Origin: Heyndrickxia ginsengihumi | GTDB taxonomy: Bacteria > Bacillota > Bacilli > Bacillales > Bacillaceae_C | Reading direction: 5' to 3' | Assembly (NCBI RefSeq): GCF_011008565.1 | Contig: NZ_JAAIWK010000005.1 | Span: 124,001 to 188,000 of the forward strand | DNA length: 64,000 nucleotides | In this document: positions 40,260 to 49,518 of the stretch, piece after piece | How positions within the stretch are numbered: position 1 is the stretch's first letter | Layout: each line of letters begins with the position of its first letter | Position numbers and translations under genes: made by a program | Notes under the pieces: generated by a model | Databases searched by the model: none | Told to the model about the DNA's origin: nothing | The model's input: the letters and a program-made list of their open reading frames with translations, nothing else

Positions 40260-41261
40260 ATGGTTACGATTAAAGACATTGCTCGAATTGCAAATGTGTC
40301 CCATACAACGGTTTCTCGTGCATTGAATGATAGCCCGCTTATTAAACCAGATACAAAAAGGAAAATATTAGAAATTGCATCTCAGTTAAATTATACGCCG
40401 AATTATAATGCCAAAAGTTTAGTTTTACAAAAGTCTTATACGATCGGTCTTTTCTTTACAAGTATTTCGAACGGTACTTCTGCCAGTTTTTTTGTTGATA
40501 CAGTAAAAGGAGTTAATCAGGTTATCAACCAAGAATATAATTTATTTGTACGTGGCATTGATGATTATCATGATTTTTCTTCTATTCATAAAAGGAGATT
40601 TGATGGCATTATTTTAATGAGTCAAAGTGAAGAAGATCATGCTTTTATTGCACATGTAACACAAGAAAGTATTCCATTAGTCGTATTGAATCGCGATGTT
40701 AGTGGGCTGACGATTACAAATATTACTGCAAATGATCGTGAAGGAAGTTTTCAGGCGGTACATTACTTAATTGAAAACGGCCATAGTGATATCGCTATTA
40801 TTGAGGGGATAAAAGGATTCAAATCATCTTACGAACGTAAAATGGGGTATTTGGATGCATTAAAATCTCATCATCTTACTTCAAGATCGGATTGGATGAT
40901 ACCAGGAAACTACACAATGGAAAGTGGTTATAGTGCGATGCGGCAATTGCTTTCATTGCCTCACCCTCCAACAGCTGTGTTTTGTTCTAATGATGATATG
41001 GCAATTGGAGCGATGAATGCAGCATTTGCAAATGGCATCGACGTCCCAAAGGATATGTCAATTATCGGTTTTGATGATATTGATCCTGCAAAATATACGA
41101 CACCCTCTCTCTCAACAATTAAGCGGCCCATTGAAAAAATAAGTATACTTGGTGCAGAGAAATTACTTAAAATGCTTGAAGAGCAGACATTTGAATATGA
41201 AAAATTATTTGTGCATACGGAATTAATCGTTCGCAATTCAGTATCGAAACTTGTTAAGTAA
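40260..41261 (+). CDS. LacI-family repressor of hexuronate genes
   Basis: The protein (333 residues from ATG 40260) has the LacI helix-turn-helix at its start (VTIKDIARIANVSHTTVSRALND) with the hinge NYTPNYNAKSL and a periplasmic-binding-protein-like ligand domain. The start I chose matches the usual first residues, although the ribosome binding site is weak; a TTG at 40230 is possible. The perfect palindromes in front of uxaC and a half-site before uxaB are the expected operators. The function corresponds to ExuR of B. subtilis, with a hexuronate or early intermediate as inducer by inference. Confidence 0.88.
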   Translation: MVTIKDIARIANVSHTTVSRALNDSPLIKPDTKRKILEIASQLNYTPNYNAKSLVLQKSYTIGLFFTSISNGTSASFFVDTVKGVNQVINQEYNLFVRGIDDYHDFSSIHKRRFDGIILMSQSEEDHAFIAHVTQESIPLVVLNRDVSGLTITNITANDREGSFQAVHYLIENGHSDIAIIEGIKGFKSSYERKMGYLDALKSHHLTSRSDWMIPGNYTMESGYSAMRQLLSLPHPPTAVFCSNDDMAIGAMNAAFANGIDVPKDMSIIGFDDIDPAKYTTPSLSTIKRPIEKISILGAEKLLKMLEEQTFEYEKLFVHTELIVRNSVSKLVK

Positions 41262-41284
41262 ACTTATTTCACTGCTAAAGCAGG

Positions 41285-41315
41285 TCACTCGTGTGAACAT
41301 GGATCACACGAGTGA
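41285..41315 (+). terminator. Perfect hairpin after the LacI gene, no T-run
   Basis: TCACTCGTGTGA at 41285-41296 pairs perfectly with 41304-41315 around seven bases. Without a T-tract it may be a weak terminator, an RNA-stability element or an operator. Confidence 0.5.
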
Positions 41316-41374
41316 ATACAAGAAGCAACAAGTTCGTTAAACGAAGTCTGTCATAAGTCAATTTTATGACGAAA

Positions 41375-41392
41375 AATGTTAACGTGTGCATA
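41375..41392. promoter_or_regulatory. Half-matched LacI operator before uxaB
   Basis: AATGTTAACG at 41375-41384 repeats the left half of the two uxaC operators exactly; the right half matches poorly (four differences). It suggests a separately regulated start of the uxaB-uxaA pair. Confidence 0.55.
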
Positions 41393-41410
41393 AATTAAAA
41401 AGGCGGTGTC

Positions 41411-42904
41411 ATGATGGAGAAACTAAATTTCAGCATGATTAGCAATAAACAAAGCTTTCCAGAAAAAGTACTGCAATTCGGAGAAGGAAATTTTTTAAGA
41501 GCATTTGTCGATTGGCAAATCGATGTGATGAATGAAGCGCGAGAATTTAACGGAAGTGTCGTTGTTGTGCAGCCGCGTGGGTATGAGAAAATAGAAAAAT
41601 TAAAGAAGCAAGATTATTTATATACTTTATATTTACAAGGAGTAAAGGATAACCGAATTGTGAAGGAACATCGGATCATTCAGTCCATTAGTAGAGGAAT
41701 CAATTTATACAGTGAATATGACCTGTTTGTCGAACTTGCACACCAAGAAGAACTTCGATTTGTTTTTTCAAATACAACCGAAGCGGGGATTATTTTTGAG
41801 GAAACAGATCAATTAGCAGATTGTCCGCAAAAAAGTTTTCCAGGGAAATTAACGGCGTTTTTATATGAACGCTTTAAGGAATTTAAAGGAGATTTACATA
41901 AGGGGCTAATTATCATTCCTTGTGAGCTTATTGAAAAAAATGGCGAAACATTAAAAGAAATTGTGCTGCAATATGCTGATTTATGGGGGCTTAATCACGC
42001 TTTTAAAGACTGGGTTCATAGAGGGAATACATTTTGTTCCAGCCTTGTTGACCGCATCGTCACCGGTTATCCTTATGATAATATTCAAGAAATGAAAGAG
42101 GAATTAGGCTATGAAGACGAGTTCATCGTCGCAGGTGAACCTTATCATTTATGGGTAATTGAAGGACCTGACTGGGTGGAACAGGAGTTTCCTGCTAATA
42201 AGGTTGGCCTAAATACGCTCTTTGTAAATGATTTAACTCCTTATCGAACGATGAAAGTAAGGATTTTGAATGGTTTGCATACAGCGATGACACCTGTTGC
42301 TTTCTTATCTGGAATGAATACGGTTGCTGACGCTGTCAATGATCCGCTTATTGGACTTTATTTAAAGGAACTGTTATATCGAGAAATCATTCCGTCATTA
42401 AATATGCCCCGCAAAAAATTGTTATCGTTTGCAGAAAGTGTTTTTGAAAGATTTAAAAACCCTTTTAATGACCATTATCTGCAATCGATTGCTTTAAACT
42501 CTATCGCAAAATTTAAAGCAAGGAATTTACCGACATTGCTAGCATACTATGAGCAAAATAATGAATTACCTATGAAGCTTGTATTTTCATTTGCAGCGCT
42601 GATCGCCTTTTATAAAGGGATGAGAGAAGGAGGAATTTTCCAATTAGAAGATGCCCCAGATGTTTTACAGCAATTTTCAAATTTATGGAGAACATTTACT
42701 AGTTCGCTAGTCGATTGTAAGCAACTAACTGCAAATGTTTTATCATTTGAAGCATGGTGGGGTCAGGATCTTAACAAGATTCCAGGATTCACAAATGCGA
42801 TTGCTGAACAGCTTTATTTAATTGAAAAAATGGGAATGGGGGGGGCTTTATCCTCCGTCATGGCAGAAGCGGAAATCGGGCAAAAAGGGGCTGATCACAC
42901 TTGA
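41411..42904 (+). CDS. uxaB: Tagaturonate reductase (altronate oxidoreductase)
   Basis: The 497-residue protein belongs to the mannitol dehydrogenase family: LQFGEGNFLRAFVDWQID is the NAD-binding start, TFCSSLVDRIVTGYP and MKVRILNGLHTAM carry the active-site lysine-asparagine-histidine residues. UxaB reduces D-tagaturonate to D-altronate with NADH. It is followed by uxaA with a TTGA overlap. Starts at 41411 and 41414 are equally possible after AAGGCGGTG. UxaB rather than fructuronate reductase UxuB is inferred from the uxaA partner. Confidence 0.92.
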   Translation: MMEKLNFSMISNKQSFPEKVLQFGEGNFLRAFVDWQIDVMNEAREFNGSVVVVQPRGYEKIEKLKKQDYLYTLYLQGVKDNRIVKEHRIIQSISRGINLYSEYDLFVELAHQEELRFVFSNTTEAGIIFEETDQLADCPQKSFPGKLTAFLYERFKEFKGDLHKGLIIIPCELIEKNGETLKEIVLQYADLWGLNHAFKDWVHRGNTFCSSLVDRIVTGYPYDNIQEMKEELGYEDEFIVAGEPYHLWVIEGPDWVEQEFPANKVGLNTLFVNDLTPYRTMKVRILNGLHTAMTPVAFLSGMNTVADAVNDPLIGLYLKELLYREIIPSLNMPRKKLLSFAESVFERFKNPFNDHYLQSIALNSIAKFKARNLPTLLAYYEQNNELPMKLVFSFAALIAFYKGMREGGIFQLEDAPDVLQQFSNLWRTFTSSLVDCKQLTANVLSFEAWWGQDLNKIPGFTNAIAEQLYLIEKMGMGGALSSVMAEAEIGQKGADHT

Positions 42905-44388
42905 AACATATTTTGCAAATTAATGAGAAAGATAATGTTGCTGTCGTGTTAAAGGATTTACAAAAGGGAGAAACGATTCAAATAAGAGGTGAAAGCATAT
43001 TATTAAAAGAAGATGTGCAAAGAGGGCATAAAATTGCCATCGACCCCATCTCTGATCATGAACATATTATAAAATATGGTTTTCCAATTGGGCATGCGAC
43101 TAAGTCAATAACAGTAGGAGAACATGTTCACACACATAATATTCGAACAAATTTAAAAGGGGTTCAAACGTATGAATATAAACCAGTAAATCTTTGTCAA
43201 CATGTCCAACAATCAAAGTATTCTTTTCGGGGATATCGAAGGAAAAGTGGCCAAGTGGGTATTCGGAATGAGTTATGGATTGTTCCAACCGTTGGGTGTG
43301 TTAATGGAATCGCTGAAAAAATTTTGCAGCGCTTTGAAAAGGAAATTGGTCATATCTACCCGTTCGAAAATGCCCTCGTATTGAAACATAGTTATGGATG
43401 CTCGCAGTTGGGGGATGATCATGCGTATACAAGGACAATCTTGCTTGATGCTGTACAGCATGCGAATGCAGGAGGTGTGCTCGTTCTTGGCTTAGGATGC
43501 GAGAATAACAATTTATATGATTTCAAGAAAAGTCTTGGAGATTACGATGAGGAGCGTATAAAATTTCTTGTTACCCAAGAGGTTTCAGATGAAATTGAAG
43601 AGGGTGTGAAACTGTTAAAAGATATTTACGAAGCCGCAATGTATGATGAAAGAGAACCGATCCCTTTATCTGAACTAAAAATCGGATTAAAATGCGGAGG
43701 ATCAGATGGTTTTTCAGGAATTACTGCAAATCCGCTGCTTGGAAAGTTTTCAGATTTTCTTGTTTCTCAAGGTGGTACGACGGTATTAACTGAAGTACCA
43801 GAAATGTTTGGGGCAGAAACCCTTCTAATGGAGAGAGCAGCAAATAAAGAGATTTTCGATAAAACTGTTCATCTCATAAATGATTTTAAAGAGTATTTTC
43901 TTGAGCACAAGCAGCCAATCTATGAAAATCCTTCTCCTGGAAATAAAGCAGGCGGAATTACAACGCTGGAAGATAAATCTTTAGGCTGTGTACAAAAAGC
44001 TGGTACTTCCGTTGTACAAGATGTTTTAAAATATGGTGAACGATTACATCACCAAGGATTAAATCTATTAAGTGCTCCTGGTAATGATTTAGTTTCTTCA
44101 ACCGCCTTGGGAGCCTCAGGTTGTCATATGGTTTTATTTACGACAGGGAGAGGGACACCGTTTGGAACATTCGTACCGACTGTAAAAGTATCGTCCAATA
44201 CGCCATTATACGAGAAAAAACCGCATTGGATTGACTTTAATGCCGGGAAAGTGCTGGAAGAGTCTTCGGAGCTTGTACTAGAGCAGTTTATTGAATTTAT
44301 TATTAATGTTGCAAATGGAGAACAAGTAAACAATGAAAGAAATAACTACAGAGAGATAGCGATCTTTAAAAACGGTGTGACACTATAG
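42901..44388 (+). CDS. uxaA: Altronate dehydratase
   Basis: The 495-residue enzyme has an N-terminal SAF domain (about 1-95) joined to a large C-terminal lyase domain (YRRKSGQVGIRNELWIVPTV, LKHSYGCSQLGDD, LKCGGSDGFSGITANP, LGASGCHMVLFTTGRGTPFG with iron-linked cysteines). It dehydrates D-altronate to 2-keto-3-deoxygluconate. Translation starts at TTG 42901, which overlaps the uxaB stop codon, so coupling is likely. The kinase and aldolase for keto-deoxygluconate are not in the window, nor are uxuA or uxuB, so only the galacturonate branch is complete here. Confidence 0.93.
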   Translation: MKHILQINEKDNVAVVLKDLQKGETIQIRGESILLKEDVQRGHKIAIDPISDHEHIIKYGFPIGHATKSITVGEHVHTHNIRTNLKGVQTYEYKPVNLCQHVQQSKYSFRGYRRKSGQVGIRNELWIVPTVGCVNGIAEKILQRFEKEIGHIYPFENALVLKHSYGCSQLGDDHAYTRTILLDAVQHANAGGVLVLGLGCENNNLYDFKKSLGDYDEERIKFLVTQEVSDEIEEGVKLLKDIYEAAMYDEREPIPLSELKIGLKCGGSDGFSGITANPLLGKFSDFLVSQGGTTVLTEVPEMFGAETLLMERAANKEIFDKTVHLINDFKEYFLEHKQPIYENPSPGNKAGGITTLEDKSLGCVQKAGTSVVQDVLKYGERLHHQGLNLLSAPGNDLVSSTALGASGCHMVLFTTGRGTPFGTFVPTVKVSSNTPLYEKKPHWIDFNAGKVLEESSELVLEQFIEFIINVANGEQVNNERNNYREIAIFKNGVTL

Positions 44389-44410
44389 GCAAGTTCATAC
44401 ACATAATAGA

Positions 44411-44441
44411 AGGGTTGGCCACTTTAAAGATGGCTAACCCT
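44411..44441. terminator. Hairpin between convergent genes, possible bidirectional terminator
   Basis: AGGGTTGGCCA at 44411 and TGGCTAACCCT ending at 44441 pair over 11 bases with one G-T. No clear T-run follows on either strand. Confidence 0.55.
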
Positions 44442-44459
44442 ATAAGACGTCATCTCAAA

Positions 44460-45593
44460 TTATCCTTGCTTCATTGCTTTTAATATTGCGGTTGTAAGGA
44501 TCTTTGCTCCAGAAAACATCGCATTATGATCAAAGGACATTTGTGGATGGTGCAAGCCAGGGGTTAAACCGCAGCCAAGGCCAAGCATCGTTGCTTTAAT
44601 ATGGGGGCGTTCTTTTGCGTAAAAATGGAAATCTTCTCCTCCGCTTGTTACTAAAGGTTGATCAAGCTTATCCTTTCCTAATACGGCTTCAATTGCTTGC
44701 GCCATAATGTTCACCGCATCGTGATTCATTGTGGCAGCTGCAAGATAGTTTGGAATACTAAGTTTAATTTCCACTTTGAAAAATTTTGAAATGGAGTGTA
44801 CAGCGGATTCAACTTGCTTAATAAGCTGTTCCATTACTTCGTTTGTTTGGGCACGGAGGTCAAGACTAAAGGTTGCTTGCCCGGGTATGATGTTTTTACT
44901 TTCTCCACCCGCTTGAAGCTGCGTCATTTTGACCGAATGTGGTACCATCGGATCGACATGAATATGGCCGAGTTCATTAACAAGAGAAGCAGCAACTTCA
45001 ATTGCATTTGTTCCTAAATCTGGCCGGCTTGCATGCGCATCCTCACCTATAATTTTCCCGCTGATGGAAACACTTGCGCCGTGAAGAATCACTGGTGTTG
45101 CATGCCCGTTTGCTGTTTCATGTAACGGTCTGAGATGGACACCAAATAAGTAATCAAGATCATCAATCATTCCTTTTTGGATCATCATTTTTGCACCTTT
45201 GCCGATTTCCTCTGCAGGCTGGAAAATATAGCGTATTGTTCCGTGGGGCTGCAAGTTTATTTCTCGCAGTAACATCAATGTACCAAGTACCATTGTCATA
45301 TGGGCATCATGTCCGCAGGAATGGTTTGCCCGGAATGTACCATCTACATTTTGCCAGAGGGCATCCATATCAGCACGGATGCCAATAACGGGGGAACCTT
45401 CGCCAATTTCACCAATCACTCCTGGTTCATTACCAAAAGTTTGCACGCGGCAACCAAGCTCTGTTAATTTCTTTTTAATAAAAGCGGTTGTATTATACTC
45501 CTTCATACTAATTTCCGGATAAGTATGGAGATATTGAAAAATGTTTATCATTTCTGTTGTAAGCTGATTGTTTTCGCTTAAATCCAAATTCAT
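44460..45593 (-). CDS. M20-family amidohydrolase (AmhX-like)
   Basis: The 377-residue metallopeptidase-type enzyme has the M20 motifs: [19 protein letters not shown] with metal ligands, [15 protein letters not shown] with the catalytic Glu pair, [12 protein letters not shown] of the dimerisation lid domain, and the last ligand in [10 protein letters not shown]. Such enzymes hydrolyse N-acyl amino acids or related amides; overall shape and length resemble B. subtilis AmhX. It is a single gene, convergent with uxaA. Substrate unknown. Confidence 0.85.
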   Translation of the reverse strand: MNLDLSENNQLTTEMINIFQYLHTYPEISMKEYNTTAFIKKKLTELGCRVQTFGNEPGVIGEIGEGSPVIGIRADMDALWQNVDGTFRANHSCGHDAHMTMVLGTLMLLREINLQPHGTIRYIFQPAEEIGKGAKMMIQKGMIDDLDYLFGVHLRPLHETANGHATPVILHGASVSISGKIIGEDAHASRPDLGTNAIEVAASLVNELGHIHVDPMVPHSVKMTQLQAGGESKNIIPGQATFSLDLRAQTNEVMEQLIKQVESAVHSISKFFKVEIKLSIPNYLAAATMNHDAVNIMAQAIEAVLGKDKLDQPLVTSGGEDFHFYAKERPHIKATMLGLGCGLTPGLHHPQMSFDHNAMFSGAKILTTAILKAMKQG

Positions 45594-45668
45594 TGAAACA
45601 CTCCTAGTTTATAATATTTTTTATATTCATTATATTATGATAGAACAGTTATTATAAACCCTATTTTT

Positions 45669-45714
45669 AATGGTGCCTGACCCCTTTAGTTCACTAAAGG
45701 GGTCAGGCACCATT
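45669..45714. repeat. GGTGCCTGACCCC palindromic repeat, copy 1
   Basis: Two perfect 21-base arms (45669-45689 and 45694-45714; core GGTGCCTGACCCCTTTAG) around TTCA. The same 18-base core occurs again at 57973-58020. It ends on the -35 of the promoter for the polysaccharide cluster. Confidence 0.9.
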
Positions 45715-45741
45715 GACTCTTTTCGAGAAGTAAGCTATATT
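45713..45741 (+). promoter_or_regulatory. Sigma-A promoter of the polysaccharide cluster
   Basis: TTGACT at 45713-45718 and TATATT at 45736-45741 with a 17-base spacer. The leader to the first start codon is about 115 bases and has a small CCCTTTT/AAAAGGG hairpin. Confidence 0.75.
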
Positions 45742-45864
45742 CCAATTATGATTCCAAGTGATAGTTAGGCTAACCCTTTTCTTTTAAAAATTGCTAAAAG
45801 GGCTGATACTAATACTATTAGTCCATGGCAGAATGAATTAAGCCTAAGAAACGAGGAAGAACAA

Positions 45865-47097
45865 ATGAAGATATTATTTTTTGTTGGGGAATTTCCGAAA
45901 TTATCGCAAACTTTTATTTTAAATCAAATGACAGGTTTAATTGACGCTGGTCATGATGTTTGGATTTTAGCAAAAAAGGCAGAGTCAAATGGAAAAGTTC
46001 ATGATGATGTGCTGAAATATCATCTCATGGACAAGGTTATTTATTATGATCAAAATGGCCGTGACAGCAAGTTATCCAAAGGCTGGGGGCTTTCGAAAGG
46101 CCTCTGTCGCCACTATATTCATAAATTATTGAAAAAAAATTACATACGTAATGTTCACCTGAAAGATTTGTTAAAGTATCCAAATTTAATTTTGTTAATA
46201 CAAACGTTAAGAAAATTAGATTTAACAGATGTTGATATTGTCCATGCCCATTTTGGACCCAATGGATTGTTGGCACAAAAATTAATGCAGCTAGGGTTGT
46301 TACATGGCAAACTGTATACGACATTTCATGGCTATGATATGTTACGTTATGTGAAAAAGCATGGTGATAGTGTATATGAGGAGCTATTCCAGTCAAAACA
46401 TACACAATTACCGATTAGCGAATATTGGAAGAACCGTTGTGAACAGTTAGGTGCGAAATCAAAACATACCATTGTTCACCATATGGGCATTGATGTTGGT
46501 AAATTTGAATATTGTCCGGCTGTCCAAGAGAAAGAAATTAGAGTACTTTCGGTTGCCCGATTTGTAGAAAAAAAGGGAATTGAGTATGGAATTTCAGCGG
46601 TTAGTCAGCTTATCGATCAAGGCTATTCCATTCAGTATTCGATCGTTGGCGGCGGCCCATTAGAAGAAAAGTTACGGACGATGATTCAAGAAAAGCATTT
46701 AGAAAAGCACATTCATATGCTCGGTTGGAAAACTCAGAATGAATTAATCGACATTATGAAGAAGGCTCACATTATCCTATTACCAAGCGTCACAAGCCAA
46801 GATGGAGATATGGAAGGGATTCCTGTTTTATTAATGGAAGCGATGGCTATGGGAAAAATCGTTGTGTCCACTTATCACAGCGGCATCCCAGAATTAATCC
46901 GCCATAATGATAATGGTTTTTTAGTCGAAGAGAGAGATGTTGAAGGGTTAGTTCGAACTCTACAAATTGTTATAACGACTCCTGAAAATTGGCAACGGAT
47001 TACAGAGAATGCTAGAAAAACGGTATTAGAAGATTTTAATATTGAGCGCTTAAACAACCAATTAATTGACTTATTTAAAGGAAACTATTCAAAATGA
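45865..47097 (+). CDS. tuaC: GT4 glycosyltransferase (TuaC-like)
   Basis: The 410-residue enzyme is a GT-B fold retaining transferase: N-terminal MKILFFVGEFPKLSQTFILNQ, HAHFGPNGLLA, and in the C-terminal half SVARFVEKKGIEYGI, YSIVGGGPLEEKL and the EGIPVLLMEAMAMGK nucleotide-sugar motif. It is the first gene of a cluster that matches the tua (teichuronic acid) genes in content and protein lengths, though the first three genes are in the reverse order compared with B. subtilis (C, B, A instead of A, B, C). The name TuaC is by position; the sugar transferred is not known. It overlaps the flippase gene by four bases. Confidence 0.75.
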   Translation: MKILFFVGEFPKLSQTFILNQMTGLIDAGHDVWILAKKAESNGKVHDDVLKYHLMDKVIYYDQNGRDSKLSKGWGLSKGLCRHYIHKLLKKNYIRNVHLKDLLKYPNLILLIQTLRKLDLTDVDIVHAHFGPNGLLAQKLMQLGLLHGKLYTTFHGYDMLRYVKKHGDSVYEELFQSKHTQLPISEYWKNRCEQLGAKSKHTIVHHMGIDVGKFEYCPAVQEKEIRVLSVARFVEKKGIEYGISAVSQLIDQGYSIQYSIVGGGPLEEKLRTMIQEKHLEKHIHMLGWKTQNELIDIMKKAHIILLPSVTSQDGDMEGIPVLLMEAMAMGKIVVSTYHSGIPELIRHNDNGFLVEERDVEGLVRTLQIVITTPENWQRITENARKTVLEDFNIERLNNQLIDLFKGNYSK

Positions 47098-48512
47098 ATG
47101 GATTTATTAAAAAATTATTAGGTTTTTCAATTGGACCAATAGGCGGAGCTTTCATTGCTTTTATTACGATTCCATTAACAACCCATTTTGTTTCTCCGAA
47201 TGAATATGGGAAAGCCAGTATGTTTACACTATTTCAAACATTATTTGGCACATTTTTATATTTAGGTATTGATCAGGCATATACACGTGAATATCATGAA
47301 ACCGAAGATCGTATGCAATTATTTAAAAACGCTTTGCTGCTACCGCTTTTGTTAGCATTAACGATGTTTTTATTTATTTGCTTCAACTTACGATTTGTTT
47401 CTCATATTTTATTTGATCAAAACTCTTTTATCATCGCCTCCTTTTTATTTGGAGTGATGATTATATTCATGATCATTGAAAGATTCATTTTGCTCTCAAT
47501 TAGAATGAAAGAAAAAGCGCTTGAATATTCTATCTTCAATATTCTTATCAAATTAATCATTTTAATATGCACGCTCATATTTGTCATCTTCATCAGAAGA
47601 GATTTCTTAGCGGTTGTATATTCTGCAGCAATTGGTCAAATTGTAGGAGATGCCTATTTAATCATTCGATATCATAAGTTGTTAAATATAAAAGGTTTTC
47701 GAGTGGATAAACGGCTGATTCGGGCATTATTAACATTTGGTTTACCATTAGCTGTTGCTGCATCAGTTGCCAGTTTGTTAAATTCTGTTGGCAGATTGGC
47801 ATTAAGAACGTGGAGTACTTATGATGAGATAGGCATTTTTACAGCTACATTAAAAATTGCTGCGATTTTATCTGTTTTGCAAACAAGCTTTACAAATTTT
47901 TGGGTACCAACAGCATATCGATGGTACAGTGAGCAGAAAGATATTCGATATTTTAAGCTAGTCAGTGAAGCTGTATTATTATTTATGTCAGTAGTATTTT
48001 TCATTATCCTGATATTTAAACAATTAATTGTTTTCTTACTATCCCCTAAATATGGCGATGCGATTTATATTTTAGGATTTTTATGTTTGCAGCCTGTTAT
48101 GTATACAGTTAGTGAAACGACTACTTTAGGGATTGTATTTTCAAAGAAAAGTTTTTTAAATATATGGGTCAGTGTACTTTCAATTACTCCAAGCATTATT
48201 TTAAGTATTGTACTCGTTCCTAAATACGGTGCAGTCGGGGCAGCGATTGCAACAGGGATTTCTTACATTATGTTCTTTTGGGGGCGAAGCTTCTTCTCCA
48301 ATAAAAATTGGCAAGGGTTTTCGTTGCAAATTCATTTTTGGACGATTGCTATTATGTTTGCAGGAGCGCTTATGAATTCGTTCGATATCAAATATATTGC
48401 TGTACTGAATGTTTGTATGCTTGCAGTCGTGTTATTTATACAAATGACGACAATACAAAAAATAAAGCATATGTATATTAGAAAGAAAAGTAAACGTGAA
48501 TTAAGTTCGTAA
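47094..48512 (+). CDS. tuaB: Polysaccharide flippase (Wzx/TuaB-like)
   Basis: The 472-residue membrane protein has about twelve to fourteen hydrophobic segments and the start FSIGPIGGAFIAFITIPLTT typical of Wzx/MOP-family lipid-linked oligosaccharide exporters. It would flip undecaprenyl-linked repeat units across the membrane. Its ATG overlaps the stop of the glycosyltransferase, and a strong terminator follows, so the first two genes form one unit. Confidence 0.85.
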   Translation: MNGFIKKLLGFSIGPIGGAFIAFITIPLTTHFVSPNEYGKASMFTLFQTLFGTFLYLGIDQAYTREYHETEDRMQLFKNALLLPLLLALTMFLFICFNLRFVSHILFDQNSFIIASFLFGVMIIFMIIERFILLSIRMKEKALEYSIFNILIKLIILICTLIFVIFIRRDFLAVVYSAAIGQIVGDAYLIIRYHKLLNIKGFRVDKRLIRALLTFGLPLAVAASVASLLNSVGRLALRTWSTYDEIGIFTATLKIAAILSVLQTSFTNFWVPTAYRWYSEQKDIRYFKLVSEAVLLFMSVVFFIILIFKQLIVFLLSPKYGDAIYILGFLCLQPVMYTVSETTTLGIVFSKKSFLNIWVSVLSITPSIILSIVLVPKYGAVGAAIATGISYIMFFWGRSFFSNKNWQGFSLQIHFWTIAIMFAGALMNSFDIKYIAVLNVCMLAVVLFIQMTTIQKIKHMYIRKKSKRELSS

Positions 48513-48518
48513 TTTATA

Positions 48519-48572
48519 ACGGATATTAAGTGGAAAGATCCTATATCTTTCACTTAATATCCGTTTTTTTTC
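48519..48572 (+). terminator. Intrinsic terminator after the flippase gene
   Basis: ACGGATATTAAGTG pairs with CACTTAATATCCGT, extended inward by AAAGAT/ATCTTT, and a run of T follows. Confidence 0.93.
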
Positions 48573-48698
48573 TCTTTTTTTGGAAATAATGGTTTAAATA
48601 ATCTTAATATTTTATTTACGACTTCTTCATCATAACTAAGTCAAACCTACACACAATAACATTAATATACACATTAAGGGTTAGCTACTATCAAGGGT

Positions 48699-48780
48699 GC
48701 TTGTTCGACAATATTTGTCAATGATTGCAAATATATAGACGAAGATAAAACATTTTTGATTATTGGCATGTTGAACAAGC
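48699..48780. promoter_or_regulatory. Nested inverted repeats upstream of tuaA
   Basis: GCTTGTTCGACA at 48699-48710 and TGTTGAACAAGC at 48769-48780 pair at 11 of 12 positions over a 58-base gap; inside, ATATTTG and CAAATAT form another pair ten bases apart. The outer arm ends 29 bases before the GTG of the sugar transferase gene. Function unknown: operator or leader RNA. Confidence 0.45.
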
Positions 48781-48809
48781 AATCAATTTTCGTTTGAGGT
48801 GATACAGTT

Positions 48810-49469
48810 GTGAGTGCTGAAAAGGTCATGAAATTATATAAGCAGTATTCAAATACGGCATCAACTAGCATTTCTATTCCTGATCATGCAGAGCATTACC
48901 TTTATTTGAAACGAGGTTTTGATCTTGTCGTTTCAATAATTGGCATCATTGTTGCACTGCCAATTATACTTATATGCTCGCTACTTATTATGATTGAAAC
49001 ACCAGGTTCACCTTTTTATATTCAAGAGCGTGTAGGGAAAAACGGAAAAACATTTAAGCTCATTAAACTAAGATCAATGCGAAAAGATGCAGAGAAAACA
49101 GGGGCAAAATGGGCAGAAGCAAATGATCCTCGTATTACAAAAGTAGGAGCGTTTATCCGAAAAACACGAATTGATGAACTGCCGCAATTGTTATCAGTGT
49201 TAAAAGGAGATATGTCCATTATTGGTCCACGGCCTGAAAGACCGATGTTTACAGCACAATTTGACCGTGAAATTCCGGGATTTTCAAATCGAATACTTGT
49301 AAAGCCAGGATTGACTGGACTTGCTCAAGTAAATGGAGGTTATGATCTGACACCAAAAGAGAAATTGCAATATGATTTGGAATATATAGAACATCTATCT
49401 CCACGTCTAGAGATGAAAATCATATTGAAAACTTTTAAAGTCCTACTCACTGGAGAGGGAGCAAGATAA
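48810..49469 (+). CDS. tuaA: Undecaprenyl-phosphate sugar-phosphate transferase (TuaA-like)
   Basis: The 219-residue protein is a small polyprenyl-glycosylphosphotransferase: one membrane segment (about 34-58), then QERVGKNGKTFKLIKLRSM, TRIDELPQLLSVLKGDMSIIGPRPE and PGLTGLAQVNGGYDL. It starts a lipid-linked unit by moving a hexosamine phosphate onto undecaprenyl phosphate; in teichuronic acid this is thought to be GalNAc. GTG 48810 follows GAGGTGAT. It lies after a terminator, so it begins a second transcription unit with tuaD and the epimerase gene. Confidence 0.87.
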   Translation: MSAEKVMKLYKQYSNTASTSISIPDHAEHYLYLKRGFDLVVSIIGIIVALPIILICSLLIMIETPGSPFYIQERVGKNGKTFKLIKLRSMRKDAEKTGAKWAEANDPRITKVGAFIRKTRIDELPQLLSVLKGDMSIIGPRPERPMFTAQFDREIPGFSNRILVKPGLTGLAQVNGGYDLTPKEKLQYDLEYIEHLSPRLEMKIILKTFKVLLTGEGAR

Positions 49470-49518
49470 ATAATCTTATTTACACGAACATATTATTGAA
49501 GTGAAGGGAGCGATGGAA

